Virus record (IMG/VR): IMGVR_UViG_3300037502_001767
Location: 1 to 36,941 of that record
DNA: 36,941 nt
From: a virus
Reading direction: 5' to 3' (one strand)
Shown: positions 34,753 through 36,941 of the stretch, one piece after another
Layout: each line of letters opens with the position of its first letter
Position numbering within the stretch: position 1 is the stretch's first letter
Program-made: the position numbers and the translations under genes
The notes under the pieces: model-generated
Told to the model about the DNA's origin: nothing
Seen by the model: only the letters and a program-made list of their open reading frames with translations
The model's database searches: none

Positions 34753-36692
34753 ATCTCGAACTTGCACGTCAGAGGCTGCCCCTCCCGGAGCTCATGCATC
34801 GCATGGGCCTTGGAGATCACGCCAAACGCAACGCCAAATCGCCATTCCGCGAAGAGCGCAATCCTTCCTTTGGCATTTTTGAAAACAATGGGCGCTGGCG
34901 CTGGAAAGACCATGGCACCGGCGAAGGCGGCGATGAGGTGGATTTTATTGCCAAGCTAAATAATCAATCCAATGCCCAAGCAATCGCCACCTACTGCGAC
35001 TTGGCTGGTGTGCGACAAGACAATCGTCAATCGCAACCAGTCTACAAGCTGAATGGCAAAAGCGATTGGTCAAAATATCGCAATGCCGCCAATGATGCAT
35101 TCATCGAGCGACTGGCAACAATGCGCGGCATCTCGGCAAATATCCTGCGCGATGCTCGAGACCTTGACATTTTGGGCGCAAGCAATGGCCAGCCAGCATT
35201 CCGATGCGGTCATGGCGCACATGTTCGCTGTGACGATGGTCGTTGGAGATTTGAACCCAAGGGCACCCAGGTTGAACCTCTGACAATGGGCGACCCCAAC
35301 TCTGTCAAGGTTTTCTTCTTCGAGTCACAATGGGACATGCTCGCTATAGCGGACAAACTTGGTGATGAGTGGAAATCTGTATTTTGGGTGGCCTCACGCG
35401 GCGCAAGCAATGGAAAGGTAATTGGAGCCTTCGCAGAAGGCAAAAAGGTCTATGCATTTCCGCAAAACGATCAGCCCAAAAACGGAAAAATCCCATCCGA
35501 ACAATGGATGCAGGACGCCACGAATGCGTGCAATAAAAGCATTCTGCGCGTCCGGACGCCTGAAAAATACAAGGATGCTAACGACTGGGTAAAGAGCGGA
35601 GAATGCAGCAAGAGGCTGGTCATTGCGGCCATAAATGACGCTAACGATCCAGCCATGGTAGGCGTGGAGATTCATTCATTCAATGAGCTATTCCAGTTTA
35701 CACCACAAGATGACAATACTGTCCTTCTTGGGGATCGTTGGGTCTGCCAAGGCGGGCAGCTTCTTATTGTTGGTCAATCTGGCGTCGGGAAATCGTCCTT
35801 GACAGTTCAAGCTTCAATGATGTGGGCGCTGGGCCTTCCATTCTTTGGAATCAAGCCAAGAAGGCCACTCAAAAGCCTATTCATCCAAGCCGAGAATGAT
35901 GCCGGTGACATGGCTGAAATTGTTCAAGGTGTCATGAAGCACGTTGTTGCTGTTAGTCGCATGGATCATCGCGAGGCGATCAATACGCTTACAGAAAACA
36001 TCACATTCGCGCGCGTCACATCGCAGACCGGAAAAGAATTTATCGACGTGGTCGACAAGCTCCTTGACAAAAAAGGCGAATGCGACCTCGTCTTCGGAGA
36101 TCCGCTCCTGTCCTACATCGGCGACGATCTCTCCCAGCAATCGGTCGCCAGCACATTCCTGCGCGGATTATGCAATCCCATTGCGTTCCGCCGTAAATTT
36201 GCATGGGTCTGGAGTCACCACACCGGGAAGCCACAAAGCGATAGCAAAGGGCGCTCGCATTGGAATGCGAACGACTATGCTTACGTCGGCCTTGGCTCGT
36301 CTGAATTGACCAACTGGGCTCGAGCAATCGCGGTTCTGCAAACAACGCCTGAAGAAGGAACATTTCGCTTGTTGTTGGCTAAGCGTGGCCGCCGTGCTGG
36401 CGTTCTTGATTTTAATGGTCAACCGACAATTCAGATTGGCCTTAAGCATGCCGACAAGGGCCTCAATTGGGTCGCTTGCGATCTGCCAACAGCCGAAGAT
36501 GCAGAAAAAAAAGCAGGACGATCAAAATCAATTCCCACCGCACTGGAGCCACAAATCATGGCGATATATAATATGCACGAAGAAGGCGCACGTGGTGTCT
36601 ACTCAAAAATCAAGAAGGACCTTAATCTCTCTTGTTGTGACCAAACAATTGCCAATTTCATCGCGCAAGCCAAAAAACGACGCGAACCATGA
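34749..36692 (+). CDS. Primase-helicase with degenerate zinc-finger region
   Basis: I place the start at ATG 34749 (647 residues), which overlaps the previous stop and follows an AGGGGGG Shine-Dalgarno. The N-terminal part (SPFREERNPSFGIF then GRWRWKDHGTGEGGDEVDFI) follows the CHC2 primase zinc-finger pattern, but the zinc cysteines are gone. A Toprim-like middle has VFFFESQWDMLAIA and VYAFPQNDQ. The helicase part is RepA/AAA_25-type, with Walker A GQSGVGKSS (Lys348), Walker B DLVFGDPLL (Asp451), and WSHHTGKP. It should prime and unwind phage DNA. It ends at the junction hairpins. Confidence 0.85.
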   Translation: MNLELARQRLPLPELMHRMGLGDHAKRNAKSPFREERNPSFGIFENNGRWRWKDHGTGEGGDEVDFIAKLNNQSNAQAIATYCDLAGVRQDNRQSQPVYKLNGKSDWSKYRNAANDAFIERLATMRGISANILRDARDLDILGASNGQPAFRCGHGAHVRCDDGRWRFEPKGTQVEPLTMGDPNSVKVFFFESQWDMLAIADKLGDEWKSVFWVASRGASNGKVIGAFAEGKKVYAFPQNDQPKNGKIPSEQWMQDATNACNKSILRVRTPEKYKDANDWVKSGECSKRLVIAAINDANDPAMVGVEIHSFNELFQFTPQDDNTVLLGDRWVCQGGQLLIVGQSGVGKSSLTVQASMMWALGLPFFGIKPRRPLKSLFIQAENDAGDMAEIVQGVMKHVVAVSRMDHREAINTLTENITFARVTSQTGKEFIDVVDKLLDKKGECDLVFGDPLLSYIGDDLSQQSVASTFLRGLCNPIAFRRKFAWVWSHHTGKPQSDSKGRSHWNANDYAYVGLGSSELTNWARAIAVLQTTPEEGTFRLLLAKRGRRAGVLDFNGQPTIQIGLKHADKGLNWVACDLPTAEDAEKKAGRSKSIPTALEPQIMAIYNMHEEGARGVYSKIKKDLNLSCCDQTIANFIAQAKKRREP

Positions 36693-36760
36693 ACGCCAAA
36701 AAATCAAAAATCAATTTTTTGGCGTTATGCCAAAAAACTAAAAACCTATTTTTTGGCGTT
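36692..36760. repeat. Two tandem hairpins built from AACGCCAAAAAA
   Basis: Hairpin 1 pairs 36692-36703 with 36715-36726 (12 bp, 11-nt loop). Hairpin 2 pairs 36729-36737 with 36749-36757 (9 bp, extendable by a G-T pair and an A-T pair, again an 11-nt loop). Equal loop lengths and the shared stem sequence make these a repeated unit. They start at the stop codon of the primase-helicase gene and could also stop transcription, but the T run lies inside the stem and not after it. A further CCAAAAAA sits at 36670-36677 inside the end of that gene. Bases 36761-36813 hold only AT-rich DNA with no other feature I can name. Confidence 0.75.
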
Positions 36761-36813
36761 GCCCCAAAATCTATATACTAAAATCATCTTTTTATATTAT
36801 CTAAAACCCTATT

Positions 36814-36941
36814 ATGAAACACATTTACACAATGCTACCAACGCCACCCATAAACGCCAAAAAATTGATTTTTTGGAATTTTTTATTTTTTGGAGAAACG
36901 CCAAAAAATAACGCCAAAAAACCCCCCCTTAAAGGGGGGGG
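36814..36941 (+). CDS. Possible small ORF crossing the circle junction (5' part)
   Basis: First part of the 66-codon frame described at 1-200, with ATG at 36814. It is cut by the end of the window and continues at base 128 on the closed circle. No Shine-Dalgarno; the upstream bases are AT-rich, as at several credible starts in this genome. The codons are dominated by the repeat units, so it may be only a chance frame through the junction repeats. Confidence 0.25.
   Translation, partial: MKHIYTMLPTPPINAKKLIFWNFLFFGETPKNNAKKPPLKGG
36815..36941. repeat. Terminal direct repeat, right copy
   Basis: Exact second copy of bases 1-127. It marks the closing point of a circular (or circularly permuted) genome and should be counted once when the genome is annotated. 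Confidence 0.95.

Noticed and set aside
1-36941. Lysogeny module (integrase, repressor, excisionase)
   Set aside because: No recombinase motif or divergent repressor gene was seen on either strand. The HTH proteins at 237 and 29900 alone do not show a temperate lifestyle.

Overview
The window is one complete, circularly assembled genome of a long-tailed, lambda-type dsDNA phage. The first 127 bases are repeated exactly at the end (36815-36941), so the unit genome is about 36,814 bp. Every credible gene is on the + strand. Head genes follow the lambda order (small terminase, GpA-type large terminase, gpW-like, portal, protease/scaffold, decoration, capsid). There is a tail tube, a tape measure and a frameshifted G/GT-type chaperone, which points to a siphovirus-like virion. 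The lysis block has a lipoprotein (o-spanin-like), so the host is probably Gram-negative. Many starts lack a Shine-Dalgarno and instead carry A-rich leaders, a habit known from groups such as Verrucomicrobiota and Bacteroidota. That host suggestion is inference only. No integrase, repressor, tRNA or CRISPR array was seen.

Layout. 36670-36814 continuing into 1-140 is a non-coding or poorly coding junction full of inverted and direct copies of AACGCCAAAAAA plus a C7/G8 hairpin, possibly an origin or packaging region. 237-2487 holds small DNA-binding or unknown genes and the small terminase, with a promoter at 1763. 2484-12857 is packaging and head: the large terminase carries a full-length LAGLIDADG intein inserted in its Walker A motif, followed by gpW-like, portal with extra C-terminal modules, several structural proteins including a G8-like protein, an unexplained 260-bp gap, protease/scaffold, decoration and major capsid, closed by a strong terminator. 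12959-16148 is an unusual insertion of sugar-transfer genes (a double GT2 protein with a helical linker, a DUF5672 protein and a GT9-like protein).

16164-27833 is connector, fibre and tail: gpFII-like, coiled-coil fibre-like proteins, tail terminator candidate, tail tube, an extremely basic small protein, the G/GT chaperone pair made by -1 frameshifting at AAAAAAC with a stem-loop 6 nt downstream, tape measure, then distal tail proteins, two of them cysteine-rich. 27830-28721 is lysis (membrane coiled-coil protein, lipoprotein, M15 peptidase). 28718-30319 has a metallophosphoesterase and a winged-helix-like protein. 30445-36692 is replication and recombination: small proteins, a Hjc-like nuclease, Sak4-like ATPase, RecB/Cas4-like nuclease, ssDNA-binding protein, a structured leader with terminator, and a primase-helicase.

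About twenty gene junctions are ATGA overlaps, so translation is probably coupled along each operon. The observations most worth testing are the terminase intein, the frameshift signal, the 34393-34501 leader RNA with a possible pseudoknot, the junction iterons, the glycosyltransferase island and the tRNA T-arm-like hairpin at 2035. All assignments come from reading the sequence; no database search was run.
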